Shown piece by piece: positions 42,625-53,815 of a stretch of 64,000 nucleotides of DNA. Source of the stretch: Anodontia alba (Eukaryota; Mollusca; Bivalvia; Lucinida; Lucinidae); the NCBI GenBank assembly GCA_964016985.1, contig OZ024828.1:88776399-88840398 (forward strand), in the 5' to 3' direction. The notes beneath the pieces are model-generated. The model was not told the DNA's origin. It searched no databases and worked only from the letters and a program-made list of their open reading frames with translations. The position numbers and the translations under genes are program-made. How positions within the stretch are numbered: the stretch's first letter is position 1; every line of letters starts with the position of its first letter.

Positions 42625-43480
42625 AGGTGGCATTTCATTACATGTAACATAACCTACCTCTCTGTTCTTTGCTTTCAAAATTTTAGAGGGACTGTGGCTG
42701 TCAGGCAAGTGCCAGGTATTGGCCAACTGAACTTAAAAACAAAAAAAACTATGGGCTATAGAACATTTGCAAAAATGTATAAAATATATAAAGCAAATCT
42801 AAAGCCTTTAACAGCTGATCGTTGGCTGATTTCAACTGTTAATCTGTAATCTTAACCATACAGTAAACATCTTAAAAATTTAGGGTTTGTCTTTCAAGCT
42901 TAAGCTAATATTTTAAGCAGACGTTTTTTAAAGTACATGTAACTTTTTTTTCCATACAAGATTTTGATCCTTAATAGAATTACATTGTATAAACAAGAGC
43001 TCCACAAGCGGGGCATTATACGCCTGTGGCAAGTAATAAGATGTAGCACATAAACTGACTCCTGTATAATTCAGTGCTCTGGATGTAAACTGTAAGTGGA
43101 GTTAATTGGAAACAAAAAAAAAAAAAAAAAAAAAAAATTCAAACATAACAAAACAAACCACCAAAAAAAAAAAAAAAAAATGCTGCAAGGAATATTTTTG
43201 TAAAGCTTTAACTTGTTTTATACTGATTTTATTTTTTGTACTTCAAGGGAGGCAACTCAGAAGAGTATTTAAAAGAAAAACAATCCAAAAAGAATTATGT
43301 TTATAAGTTTTGATATTAGTCAAGCTTCTTGATTCTATATCAGGGTCCACACTGTTTGCCGTTATGCAAAAATAGGTTTGAACGTTTGCAAGAATATTCA
43401 GCAGATGACATAAACAGACAACATTTTCAGATGCAGGTTTTCTTGGCATTTTAAGGGTTAGTATAGTGTTGAGGCACTAC
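42625..43480. other. no gene; minisatellite strays and A-rich tracts
   Basis: 42808-42860 returns to the 31-bp minisatellite. 43111-43181 are two long A runs. 42995-43030 (ACAAGAGCTCCACAAGCGGG) looks like the start of a dispersed repeat. Confidence 0.45.
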
Positions 43481-43971
43481 ATAACACACTTCACAACCTA
43501 TATTGTCTACCAGGTAATATATTTTTTTAGCCTTGGATAGAGCAAAAATTATAAGGCCTAGATCTAGAGAGTATGGGGGTTTTGGTAGCTGTTTGATGCA
43601 TTCAGCATGCATATATTCATGAATAGGTTTGCTTTTGTGAGCTGGTGCATTGTCATGTACATGTATTTAACAGGTTATGAATACTAGTTTGGCAAAATAT
43701 TTCTTCACTTTTTTTATTTCTTTGTTTTTTTATAAAACTTGCTGGTAAAAGAAGATCCCTTTGGTGCAACCAGTCGCAAGACGGGGTCTTTGGAATTGAT
43801 GAAGATAACATAAAGAATCTTTTTCACACTTTGAGTTCTTTTTGCAATAACTGGTCTGTTTTGATTTTTAGAGATCCACAATTTGGTATTAACCTTTTAT
43901 TGGGGTTCAGAATAATAAATCAAAGTTTCATCACCAGTTAGCAGTTTATTTATCCTCTTATTTTGGCATTT

Positions 43972-44235
43972 TTATACCCGCATGGTGGTGTATTATGGTT
44001 TCATGTTTTTGATGGTCTATGTGTCTGTCTGCACATCCCTATTTTCATTTCCAGATGATAACTTGAGTAAATATCAATGAATTTCCATCAAACTTGGCAT
44101 GTGCATTGATATTGTGGAGATCTGAATTGGGATTGCTGATCAGCAAATTTCATCACTTTTTTTACAGTTATCTGCCTGCCTATATACGATAGTGGTGGGG
44201 TATTATCATTTCATGTTTTATTATATGTTTTGAGT
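43972..44235. repeat. ATACCC-ended dispersed repeat
   Basis: TTTTTATACCCGCATGGTGG start, CGATAGTGGTGGGGTATTAT end, inverted relative to the copy at 25040. It sits inside the old mariner. Confidence 0.6.
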
Positions 44236-45108
44236 CATTCCCTGGCACATTCCACATTTATCCTTTTGTTCCTTTGTTAACATGTGGGCAGACCTGAGAT
44301 CGATTACTTTCAAATGTAATCAATTACAATTACAATTACTTTTGAATTTCAAGATTACAGATTACAATTACAATTACTTTTGAAGTGAATGTAATCAATT
44401 ACAATTACAATTACTTTACAAAAGTAATCATGATTACTTTATGATTACTTATGATTACTTTCCCTCGGTAACCCTATTTAGTGTTGGAGAATATATAACT
44501 TTGCATTTATCTTCTCTGCATAACTTACAAAGGAATGAATATGATTGAAAAGAAATATGTAATAACAAGTGATTTAATTTTTGCAATATTCATTCAAGTA
44601 ACTGTCATACTAACTGTCAAACTAATAAATATTCCTTTTCTGCTAAATGACTGATACTTATCATTATGTTTATGCCTCTGTAGTACATTGTTACTTGAAA
44701 CAATACTGACAGCAATAACAGATTATAAAACTTTAACGTAAGTCAAGCTTACAGATATGCCTTTGCAGTGAAATAGCAACAGCTATCTTGATGACATTTT
44801 AGATGGAACAAGTACTTTTCTTACTTCTGCTCAAAACATGCATTTTTGATGCTTTGTAACAGAGCCCTTTTTTAAACCAACTTTTCCACATGTAAGCAAG
44901 GGGTTTTCTTGGCTATTCTTATGCACAGACTTATTAATGTGATGTATGCCTTTCTGCATTGTGTAACTTATAAAGAAATGATCAGAGTTTTCAATTGTTA
45001 TTACATAGCACATTTGTCTGTATAAGACTATATTCTCATCCAGCTTTGGGTCATAATTATCATAGCACAATTGTCTGAACTCGATAAAACTAAGACTGAG
45101 CAATTATA

Positions 45109-46448
45109 CGAGGGATGTTCGAAATGAATTGCTTATTTCTATCTGGAGACTTCAAATTTCAAGTTAGCCCAAAAGTACTCATTTCATGCCCTCGAAGTAC
45201 TCCCCGTGGCTAGAAATGCAAAGTTTCAGCCGATGTATCCACTTCTTGAAGGCGTCACGGTACGCTGATTTGGGCACAGTAATAAGGTACTGATGAATGG
45301 CAGATCCAAGTGCCTGTCGGGACTGGTATTTCCGCCCAGCAAGGAATGCTTTCAATTTCAGAAACAAAAAGAAATCACATGGGGCAAGTTCTGGGGAATA
45401 CAGGGGGATGAGGCAAAACAGTTACTTTTTCTTTCTTCAAAAAGGCCGTAACTATTGCGCAGGTATGAGCTGGGGCATTGTCATGTAGAAGACGGACATG
45501 TTTAAAACCAGTGGCAGGGCGTGGTTTCTGATAATACTTTTTCAGTTTCTTCAGTACTACGTCTTTGAAGTACTTTCCGGTGATGCTTTGCCCTTTTTCA
45601 CTGGCACTTTTATTGCGACTCCTTCACCAGAGAAGAAGATTGCATACAAAACCTTCTTTGTACTCAAAGAACGTTAGGCAATTATTGGGCATTTGCTGTG
45701 TTTAGTGGCCCAGATCTTATTGCTAACCTTTCTGACGGGCTCAAAATAATGGACCCAGGTTTCATCACCTGTGACGACATTGGCAAACTGCTTTTTGTCA
45801 TATTTTGGAAACATTTGAAGCAGCTTTTTGGCCACTTTAACCTGTTGCCTCTTTTGCTCGTCAGTCAACAGATGTGGCACCCATCTAGCAGAAATCTTTC
45901 TGACTTTCAAATGCTTCTTCAAAATAAGGTGAACCGTTGAAAGTGATATGCCTACCTTTCGTGCAATATCACGAACTGTAAATCTGGCATCTCCTTCAAT
46001 GATTTCCTTTATTTTGGAAACCATTTCTGTACGAGATGCAGATTTTGGCCTACCTGATTTCGGTGCATTTTTGATGGACTCTACACCAGACTCAAATTTC
46101 TTTTTCCACCGCCGAACTGTGTCATAAGACACACAAGAAGGTCCAAAAGCAGTAGAAATTTCAGTCGTCAGCTTCTTCAAAGAACAACAAAGTTTTGAGC
46201 AAGCTTTGATGTAAGCCTGTATTTCATCTTTTTTGTCGACGCTTCTACCAACCATTTTTACTGCAGTGGTCAATGAGTGCGTGTATTCAAATGGCAAATT
46301 TTATGTCTTACACTTAGCCTAACATGTACATTTATACACCATTCTGTAGATATTGAATAACCCTATACAGGTATGTATTGGTTTTTATCGTGCCCCACGT
46401 GGATATCGAGCTAGAGGACAATAAGCAATTCATTTCGAACATCCCTCG
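45109..46448 (-). mobile_element. mariner element, nearly complete
   Basis: The inverted ends CGAGGGATGTTCGAAATGAA continue to TTGCTTATT, 29 bp identical on both sides. TA precedes the left end (45107-45108); the right flank reads TG, an altered TA. It carries a disrupted transposase. Confidence 0.9.
45179..46297 (-). pseudogene. mariner transposase, disrupted
   Basis: The N-terminal 207 codons are open (46297-45674). DTVRRWKKKFESG is a first helix-turn-helix, SGRPKSAS a GRPR-like linker, TVRDIARKVGISLSTVHLIL a second helix-turn-helix, RWVPHLLTDEQKR the WVPHEL-type motif, and VTGDETWVHYFEP holds the first catalytic Asp. After a stop at 45674 the reading continues in other frames with FKHVRLLHDNAPAHT-like (second Asp, about 45470-45500) and ELAPCDFFLFLKLK (third Asp, about 45355-45395). 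It ends AFKKWIHRLKLCISSHGEYF (45179-45367). All three acidic positions are present, but a stop and at least one frameshift prevent one protein. Confidence 0.85.
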
Positions 46449-46989
46449 TGGCTATCAGTGCTGGAGTGACTGTGCAGGGGCATTTTAAGAATAATATTTC
46501 TGCCATGCTAAAAACTATTTTCTTATGTGTAGGTTCACACATAAGGACTTTTATTTCCCCCAATAGGTTGGTATACTTATTTAAAATGCTATTTTGTAAA
46601 TCTAGGGAATATAAGGTAAATGGAATACACTGAAAATAAATTTACAGAATATTTCAGACCAATTTTTATCTCTACTTAAAGACTGTTTTGACACCCTTCT
46701 TCACAGTTTGCACATATACGTGGTAGACCATCCAGGTACAATAAACAATTAAGTGTCAAAGACAGGGCTTAGCAAAACAAACTGATGTGTAAATAACAAA
46801 ATAAATGATTTGCCTGCAGAGCAGTGGATTACATTATCTGGCATACAGACCGAACCTCATTGGTGTTCCATTCTGACAGAAAACTGTATACTCTATTGTA
46901 CACTCCAGCATATTTCATGTACGTGTACAAGATACACGTCAGTAACTGGCACCAACCTAGTCGGTTATCAGTTTTTGTAAGCGAAATAT

Positions 46990-47122
46990 GTAAACTTGCC
47001 ATTGTTCGTCACCTATTCAGTGTATGAATGTTACATATTTTCTCATACGCCACCTGTGTGTAGCCTGAGTTGTTATTCATGAATAAAGTATTGTCTGTCT
47101 GTCTGTCTGTCTGTCTGCATGA
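46990..47122. repeat. (TGTC)n with preceding AATAAA
   Basis: ATTCATGAATAAAGTATTGT then about six CTGT units. This looks like a retroelement 3' end inside the hAT element. Confidence 0.55.
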
Positions 47123-48249
47123 TAAGATATTTGAAATTTTGGAAACAACTAATGAAGTTAATTACAACCCATTTTCAATGATTAATTGTCATTGAGTATC
47201 AATTTACTTGTCTTGCTAGGGATAAAGAAACCAGCCAATTTCCTTTTCTGTCTTTATGAAAAACAAATTGGTACTTAATTTTTCCTTTCATCTACTGTAC
47301 AATGAAATACAACCTGCTTTTCAGCAACAATAAATTCTTTTTATAACTCTAACATAGTATCAGAACTGTATATTATTAATTTCAGATACATTAGTTTTGT
47401 TCTGTTATTCACAGAACACAATTTAGGGTACTTCACTATCAGTTTCAAAATGTAATCATTAAGTAATCACAAAGTAATCATGATTACAGGCCATTTTGCA
47501 ATGTAATCAATTACATTACGATTACTTGTAATAATGAAAATACATGATTACTGATTACTTTGAGATTACTCAGAAAATGTAATCAATTACAGATTACAAT
47601 TACCCCAGGTCTGCATGTGGGATACCCAAGGGGCACATATCTACCTGAGTCCCAAATGCATTGTCAAAATTTTATGCTTATGTCATCCCTACATATGGTG
47701 GTATTTCTCTAACAGTGTATTGGGCAACCTCTTCAACAATATTTTTTGACAGCAGCTCTGTTAACTTTAGTCACAGAAATACAAGATCTGTTAGAACAGT
47801 CACTATTTTCAATGCTGAATTTTCCATTTTGGAATTTATGTAACCACTGCCAAACTGTCATTATCAAAATGGCAATGGATCCATATGTATCACATAGTTC
47901 CTTTCAAATTTGTTTTGCAGGAATCTTTAAGCCACCTGCGCATTTATGTAAGCCCTAATGTCTGAATTTATGAAACTTTCATAGCTGGTAAGAAAAGTGG
48001 CAAGTGGAAATGTGTGACCCTACTAAAACATTTCTAATGACTGTATATTTGTCTGTGTGTGTATGTAAATACTGAAATGTACTTTATACCTATGTATATC
48101 TTGTGCAGATATCTTTCATTATACCTACTGTAGACCATAAAGATCAGAACTTTCTGAATATTCCTTGTAATATACAGGTAATCTTTAGGTCATGGACTGC
48201 TAAACTTTACAGAGCATTGGGTTGGTTCCATATGAATACAGTTCCATAA

Positions 48250-48380
48250 TAATAATGAGGATGATGGCTTGTTGTTTTACATCCCTTTAAACATTATTTA
48301 AGCCATATTGAGACAACGGGTGATAATGAGAGTCTCTGTGCACTGAAGCGTCACAAGCTCAATTCCGTCTCCTGTCAACA
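48250..48380. repeat. retroposon-tail-like repeat
   Basis: GTTTTACATCCCTTTAAACA..AAGCCATATTGAGACAACGG resembles the repeat at 22918. Confidence 0.45.
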
Positions 48381-48769
48381 CTGTTACGGTCATGTCAAAT
48401 CAGTCAGTTGGTCCTCTCAGGGTTAACCAGTACTTGTGCACATACTTTTGCCAGTAAATCACAACTGCCTTTCTTCAATCAGCAGAAGGAGAGAATGACC
48501 ATAGAAATAATTTCACGATCAATCTCCTGGAAAGTTATATGGCTGAGCTGAGATTTTAACTTGTGACCCCTGGATTTGCAGTTAGATGTGCTACAGACTT
48601 GCTATGGAGCCCAGCTCTGTTATTTGTTTTGATGCTGTCAGGCCCTTTGTGACTTAGAAAATTATCTGTAATCACATCAAGTTCCACTTTTTCTTGTTCC
48701 TATTCTTTTGAAATCCAACATCAGTACACTAAGGGTTTTGTGAGGATATAACAAATTGTTCTCAGGTGG
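48381..48769. other. no gene recognised
   Basis: Unassigned sequence following the retroposon-like repeat, possibly its continuation. Confidence 0.35.
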
Positions 48770-48966
48770 TTTAATGCTCAGTACTCTAGGTAAAATTTTC
48801 AGCAGACAACATACTGAAATATTTTTCTTATTTTTCCCAGAAAACAGGTTTTGAAATTTCATGCAAATGGTCTTCAGTGGACACATTTGGCATGAAATGT
48901 CAAAACCTGTTTTCTCGGAAAATAAGAAAAACATCTTTGATTTTTCATCTGCTGACTTATCCAAGA
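48770..48966. repeat. PB-C foldback MITE
   Basis: TTTTCAGCAGACAACATACT start, apex TGGTCTTCAGTGGACACATT, GAAAATAAGAAAAACATC then TCATCTGCTGACTTATCC end. Confidence 0.65.
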
Positions 48967-49595
48967 TTTGGGTGGGGGAGAGGGGTCTCTAATAGGCCAT
49001 GCTTACTGACATTTTTTTCATTGTCTTAACTTAAAAGTATCCAAGAAAGCAAATAATACCTTGTGATATTAGCACTTCCACCCCCAGTTTCTGAAATGGA
49101 CTCCTTTGTTCTGGAGTTTGGTCATGTTCATTGATAGAAATAGGAGTGTCAGTCATAACCAAATCAAATTGGCAAACCTTGTAGGGCCTGAGCCATCTCA
49201 TCTGGATCTACCCTGTTTAAAAATGTCTTTGATTTGGTTTTGGTATGTAGGGATGAAAGGGTTAACCCTGTTAAATGTCTGCTCTTAGAATCACTTAAAT
49301 CATTTATATCCAGTAGACTCTTCTACCATAACTCTTTGGACCAGTCTATTATTTCCATAAGCAGGCTGTCTGGTTAGTTTTATTATTACATGCACTTTCT
49401 TTCATAGAAATTCCTGTATATAATGCAAACAATGTAGACCCTGCGGCATCTGATCTGGGTCTGCACTGTTTGATAAAATTACCCTTTTGGGAATTTTCAG
49501 ACTAAAATGTTTCCTCAATTCAAAATAAAATAAAACAGACATATATAATTGCACGTTATTTAATTCTGCAATGCATCAAGAATTCGAACATTTCT
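48967..49595. other. no gene; AGGCC-like fragments
   Basis: Fragments at 49185-49215 and 49428-49470 (GCAAACAATGTAGACCCTGC..GATCTGGGTCTGCACTG). Otherwise unassigned. Confidence 0.4.
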
Positions 49596-49783
49596 CATAG
49601 GTCCAGATAAAAGGAGATAATTTTTGGAATTTTTGCACCAAAACATATCTTTGGGCTACTCAACAGAATCACCTCTCTTGAGGCAATTCCATTAAGCAAC
49701 CACAATATATGCTTTGGGTACAAAAGTAACAAAACTTATCCTAAATGAACATTTCAACTATCACTTTTTTATCTAGAGCTAAG
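49596..49783. repeat. CATAG-family foldback MITE, diverged
   Basis: CATAGGTCCAGATAAAAGGA start and TTATCTAGAGCTAAG end. Core GAATCACCTCTCTTGAGGCAATTCC. Confidence 0.6.
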
Positions 49784-49789
49784 ATTTAT

Positions 49790-50036
49790 ATATGGGCTAT
49801 GTCCAGCAAAAAAGTGCCTGTGAACATGCGCTAAAATGCACAGATTCAGATCATCCTGTGCATGCACAAAGTATCATCCTGGCCTTTGCTCTCCATTCAT
49901 ACATTCTGTAGTATCCAATGATTCTGGCAGCAGTCAATGAAGGCCCCGATCAGTCTGTGCGGATGCACACTTACCTGGCCTTCGTTGTCTGCACATGCCC
50001 AAAGACACTTTTTCACGTGGCATTGCCTATATATGA
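49790..50036. repeat. ATGGGC-ended foldback, diverged
   Basis: Inner CACAGATTCAGATCATCCTG TGCATGC words and CACTTTTTCACGTGGCA facing GCAAAAAAGTG. Confidence 0.4.
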
Positions 50037-50116
50037 ATACCTGCCAACTATAGAACCCTAATACACTAATAGGGGAATGAGAACTTTTCACTGGTTAATT
50101 CTGATTTGAGACCTAC

Positions 50117-50393
50117 CATCACGAAAACATACCTATATAATTTTGACCCCCTTAAACCCCACTTTTATATAGTAAAACTAGGGTTTACAGGGGTATACAT
50201 CATTTTCCTTATTTTTGCTCAAAAACAGATTGTGGGTACTCGTTAGAACCGCCTCGATGAGGCAGTTCTAACGAGTACCCACAATCTATGTTTTGAGCAG
50301 AAACATGAAAAATATCAGAATTTTTTATCTGAAAATTTTCATTTTTTGGTGGTAAAACTTTCAGTATATTTGAATAGGCATGTTTTCGTAATG
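50117..50393. mobile_element. ACG-family foldback MITE
   Basis: CATCACGAAAACATACCTAT to GAATAGGCATGTTTTCGTAATG. Core palindrome ACTCGTTAGAACCGCCTCGA and complement. Confidence 0.8.
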
Positions 50394-50485
50394 ATTGGGG
50401 GAACTCAACAAGCAAACAGCATAAGCCAATGCCAGCGGCACATCTATATTGGCTGGTCCGGATACCATAAATGTTTTAATGATCT

Positions 50486-50729
50486 GGGCCCGGTTGTTCA
50501 AAGCATCATTAGCTTAATGAGCTCGTTAAGGGTCATTTCGTTAACTGTTTTAGCAGATTTAATACACAATATTCTGATATTTTTTGCTGAAAAAATGTGA
50601 GTAGCTTTTGCACTGCAAAAGCTACTCACATTTTTTCAGCAAAAAATTTCAGCATATTTGCGTATCACTCGATGTAAATTTTAACGAATCGTTAACTAAC
50701 GACATCGTTAGCTTTGAACAACTGGGCCC
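50486..50729. mobile_element. GGGCCC-family foldback MITE
   Basis: GGGCCCGGTTGTTCAAAGC to GCTTTGAACAACTGGGCCC. Inner stem AAAATGTGAGTAGCTTTTGC and complement. Confidence 0.85.
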
Positions 50730-50806
50730 TGAACAATTGTATAATTATAATGGGGTTAATTATATATGGTCTCTTCTATCAATGACATTAACAAAGAGAA
50801 GTGACC

Positions 50807-50851
50807 AATTTTGCAAAGGGAGGCAATTTAATTGCCTCCCTTTGCAAAATT
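50807..50851. repeat. perfect 45-bp palindrome
   Basis: AATTTTGCAAAGGGAGGCAA TT, one T, then the exact complement. Imperfect pairing extends outward (AGAGAAGTGACC). Confidence 0.85.
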
Positions 50852-50897
50852 AGTAACTTCACTCTTCTCTATTCTTCTTTCTTTTATATTTAAGAAA

Positions 50898-51062
50898 AAG
50901 ATCAGCTCTAGCAATGATTTGATGAGTAATAAATCATACTTTGGAGGTCAGTTGTAAAGTAGAACAAATTACGAGTGCGGAGCACGAGTGATTTATCTAC
51001 CTACAACTGACCAATAAACTGATTTATTACTCAACAAATCACGCACAAGAGCTGATCTACTT
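50898..51062. mobile_element. foldback MITE with AGATCAGCTCT ends
   Basis: AGATCAGCTCTAGCAATGAT TTGATGAGTAATAAATCA faces an inverted version; GGTCAGTTGTA/TACAACTGACC continues the pairing. The loop holds GAGTGCGGAGCACGAGTGA. Confidence 0.7.
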
Positions 51063-51760
51063 CGATTCTAAAACACAGAAAACGATGAAAAAGTAATTGT
51101 ATTCTTCAGATTCTTCCAACTTTCCTCCACCACATAAAGAAATCCTGCCAATAGTTTTGACTGTAACGCTGACATTTACATGCATTTCTTAGGTTGTTGA
51201 AGCGAGAAAAATGACGCCTCACCGTCTAACGTCGTGAAAATGAAGACTGATGTCAGCAAATTGGCAAAATGACGTCGACATGGTGGTAGATTGCGTCACG
51301 TGCTTACACCCAGTGATTTGTTGCCATATTAAACACGTTTATCTCCTTTGCCTATGTAGGCGCACTGTGTTAGAATTTGAAATTTAAATTGAAATTTTCA
51401 GAACATTTATCACACTTGCTGTTTCACCATTCAGCAGATAATCTATGGTACCGGTATAAAGTGTGCATTAACAAAAGCAAATACCCATGCTTGTCTGTTT
51501 AATGTGCTCACTGGTTTTGGTTTTCACTGTTTACACAGGGAAAATGGTGATCATTCTACGGTAAACTCATTTTGGACGAGGGTGAAACAGGGTGGAGTTT
51601 GGGAAGCTGTGTTAACTTTTATCTACTTAGGGAGGTCAAACACAAATCTCATAAAAAGAACACAGTTGGCAGATACGTACATGAATTAAATAATCAACTT
51701 AAATTTTGCATATCTGAATAAAACAGCATTTAATTGTGAAAGTCTAGATCCACCTGCACA
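51063..51760. other. no gene; small CpG-richer patch
   Basis: 51205-51310 contains GACGCC, ACGTCGTG, TGACGTCGAC and an E-box CACGTG. It could be a regulatory patch or part of a wider foldback. No supported exon. Confidence 0.35.
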
Positions 51761-51963
51761 TTAACCCTAGTCCTGCTGAACCCAGATATGCCCTGCCTTT
51801 GCAAACAGTGTAGATCCAGATCAGTTGGCTTCTGAAGAAGCCAACTGATCTGGATCTGCACTTGTTTTCCTTACGTATGTGAACAACCTGGATTGAGTAA
51901 TCTGATTGCCTAACAATTAGAAGTGGGTGTGGCATCTAAATTTATTCATCAGGGTAAGGGTTG
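51761..51963. mobile_element. PB-A foldback MITE
   Basis: TTAACCCTAGTCCTGCTGAA start. The right end decayed to TCAGGGTAAGGGTTGT. Apical palindrome intact. Confidence 0.75.
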
Positions 51964-52029
51964 TGAAAACATGTATATTCTTGTCAGCATGTTCAGTATC
52001 TTCTGTTTACATCATACAAAATCTTACCC

Positions 52030-52255
52030 TATTGACCCTATGTATTGGGACAGACAGGCCTGAGAAAACAGAATCAACCCAGATCAGATAACGCAGAATG
52101 TGACATCCGATCAGAATTTACACTGTTTGTCACTGATCCAGCAGTTTTTAGACAAATCAACTGATAGTAAGATAGATTTCTTGAAATTTTAGGAAAAGGA
52201 TGATAAAGAGTCAAGGTTTCCCAATATTCAGGGTAAAAAGGGTAATTATTTCTGT
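52030..52255. repeat. AGGCC-family foldback MITE
   Basis: GGGACAGACAGGCCTGAGAA start, TTTACACTGTTTGTCACTGA mid-right, ATATTCAGGGTAAAAAGGGT end. Confidence 0.65.
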
Positions 52256-52277
52256 ATACAAAATCCTGACCAGACCA

Positions 52278-52546
52278 GGGCTCAGGTGTTCAAAGCATCG
52301 TTAGCTTAACAAGCTTGTTAATAACAAACTTGTTAACTGTTGTAGCTAAGGTATTTTCAAATACATTGATATTTTTGTTGCAAAAATGTGAGTTGCTTTT
52401 GCAATGCAAAAGCTACTCACATTTTTTTCAGCAAAAAATATCAATTTTGCCATATTTCAAGACAGAAATTTAAAGTCATGTTTGCTAACAGAAATTTTAA
52501 CGTCATGTTAGCTAACAATTTCATTAAATTTTGAACAACTGAGCCC
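52278..52546. mobile_element. GGGCCC-family foldback MITE, diverged
   Basis: GGGCTCAGGTGTTCAAAGC to TTTTGAACAACTGAGCCC. Inner stem AAAATGTGAGTTGCTTTTGC. Confidence 0.75.
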
Positions 52547-52692
52547 CGCTTGCACAGACATACAGTGTAATCTGGGCTTTCACTGTTTGTAAATGAGATA
52601 AGGCAGATCTTCTGACAATGTGAATCACAGGAAAGTTAAAAAAAAACATAATACAAATTTTCATATAAATATATATACAAATCAAATTATTA

Positions 52693-52889
52693 CATAGCTC
52701 TAAATAAGAGGAGTAGCCTGAATTATATTTTTTTTATTTCTCCATGAAAATGTATGTTGTGGGTACTCATTAGTCTAATAGAAGTGCCTCAATGAGGTGC
52801 TTCTATGAGTACAACAACATATATTTTATGGAGAAATAAGAAAATTATCAGTACTTTTTGGTTGACAAAAGTATCTATCTAGAGCTATG
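52693..52889. repeat. CATAG-family foldback MITE
   Basis: CATAGCTCTAAATAAGAGGA start, TATCTAGAGCTATG end. A CTAATAG insertion in the left arm makes the core unequal. Confidence 0.7.
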
Positions 52890-53357
52890 CATTTTCAATA
52901 CCAATATTTCTTCCAGTAAAATATTTTCCATGGCTATCCATTTGTCACATGACATTTTTGGAAAGCCACATCATTCACTACTGTGAGAAAATATCTCCTA
53001 AGAAAACATGTGACATTTATAGTCTGCAATGTGCCCAGGTAAAAATACCTGTCTTCCCTACACCCTCACCCATCCCAACCCCCTCCCCACCACCCAATTC
53101 CAGTAACTTCAAAAATGATCCACTTCAATCCAAACATACATTTGTAGACCAGACAACATTTTTTTTTTTTCAAGTTTCTCCTTGAAGATTGGCATTTTAC
53201 AATCTGATGTGACAGGTTCTCTTAAGAGGGTATTTCAATAAACAACCAAAAAATGGGTGAACAAGAAATGAGGCAATGAAACATGACATAGTAACTGATA
53301 TTCATACAAGTCTATCCAAGAGCCATGCAGGGACAGAGCAGTTGGTCTATCCCATTA
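52890..53357. other. no gene; C/T-rich tract
   Basis: 53050-53100 is pyrimidine-rich (CCAACCCCCTCCCCACCACC) with a following AG, superficially like a splice acceptor. No convincing downstream coding. Confidence 0.4.
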
Positions 53358-53575
53358 AAACTTACCATGCTATGGGCAAATTCTGCAGATGTCAAACAGA
53401 TGACATTTTTCTTATTTTACTAGAAAACAGGAGCTGACTCTTCATGCAAATTATCTCCCTAGGAGACAATGTGCATGAAGTGTCAAATCCTACTTTCTAG
53501 GAAAAATATATATAAAAAATATTTCAAAATGTTGTCTGCTGAAACCTTTACCCAGCATGCAAAGTATTAACATTG
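53358..53575. repeat. PB-C foldback MITE
   Basis: TTAAAACTTACCATGCTATG start, apex TATCTCCCTAGGAGACAATG, end CCCAGCATGCAAAGTATTAA. Confidence 0.7.
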
Positions 53576-53619
53576 AAAATAATGAAAGTTCCAGACAGAA
53601 GCATACTATATTAACTCTA

Positions 53620-53815
53620 CATATTGAGACAGGTAGACCTGAGCAAACAGTGTAGACCCAGATCAGATGCCACAGAATGTGTTGTATAATCAGGGTCTAC
53701 ACTTTTGCCAGTCATTTTGCAGTTTTCATCAACAGGTAATAAAGTTGATTTGTTCAAATTTTAGGGCAAGTATGGTAAAAAAATTAAAGTGTCCCAGTAT
53801 TTAGTGTAAATACAG
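53620..53815. repeat. AGGCC-family foldback MITE
   Basis: GACAGGTAGACCTGAGCAAA start, AAACAGTGTAGACCCAGATC core, TTTAGTGTAAATACAGTA end. Confidence 0.7.

Larger units (their letters stand above)
44289..47613. mobile_element. hAT-like element, 3.3 kb, 8-bp duplication
   Basis: Ends CAGACCTG and CAGGTCTG with CATGTGGG exactly on both sides (44281-44288, 47614-47621). Both subterminal regions are packed with GTAATCAATTACAATTAC words (44315-44465, 47455-47605). CAG ends and an 8-bp duplication indicate hAT. No hAT transposase frame was recognised in the interior. The minus-strand open frame at 44831-45103 has no known similarity. A mariner is nested inside. Confidence 0.85.
43500..48010 (-). pseudogene. 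old mariner-type transposase remnant, multiply split
   Basis: Minus-strand phrases run in mariner order. LWFQKFQNGKFSIENSD and TVREIPPYVGM (about 47880-47690) are helix-turn-helix/linker-like. IPHMLTKEQKDKC spans the hAT insertion (47625 to 44280). GDETLIYYSEP (about 43910-43940) holds the first catalytic Asp. HDNAPAHKSKPIHEYMH (about 43620-43680) holds the second Asp. PYSLDL (about 43575-43595) lies at the third Asp site, where the usual CD pair is lost. Stops and frameshifts abound. The remnant is interrupted by an ATACCC repeat (43972-44235) and by the hAT-like element (44289-47613). No terminal repeats recognised. Confidence 0.75.

Noticed and set aside
44831..45103. 90-codon frame as hAT transposase
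   Set aside because: No hAT motif (BED finger, dimerisation RW or catalytic region) recognisable.
45698..45940. 80-codon plus-strand frame
   Set aside because: Antisense shadow of the mariner transposase.
53050..53110. Pyrimidine tract plus AG as a splice acceptor
   Set aside because: No supported coding sequence follows and no partner exon is seen.
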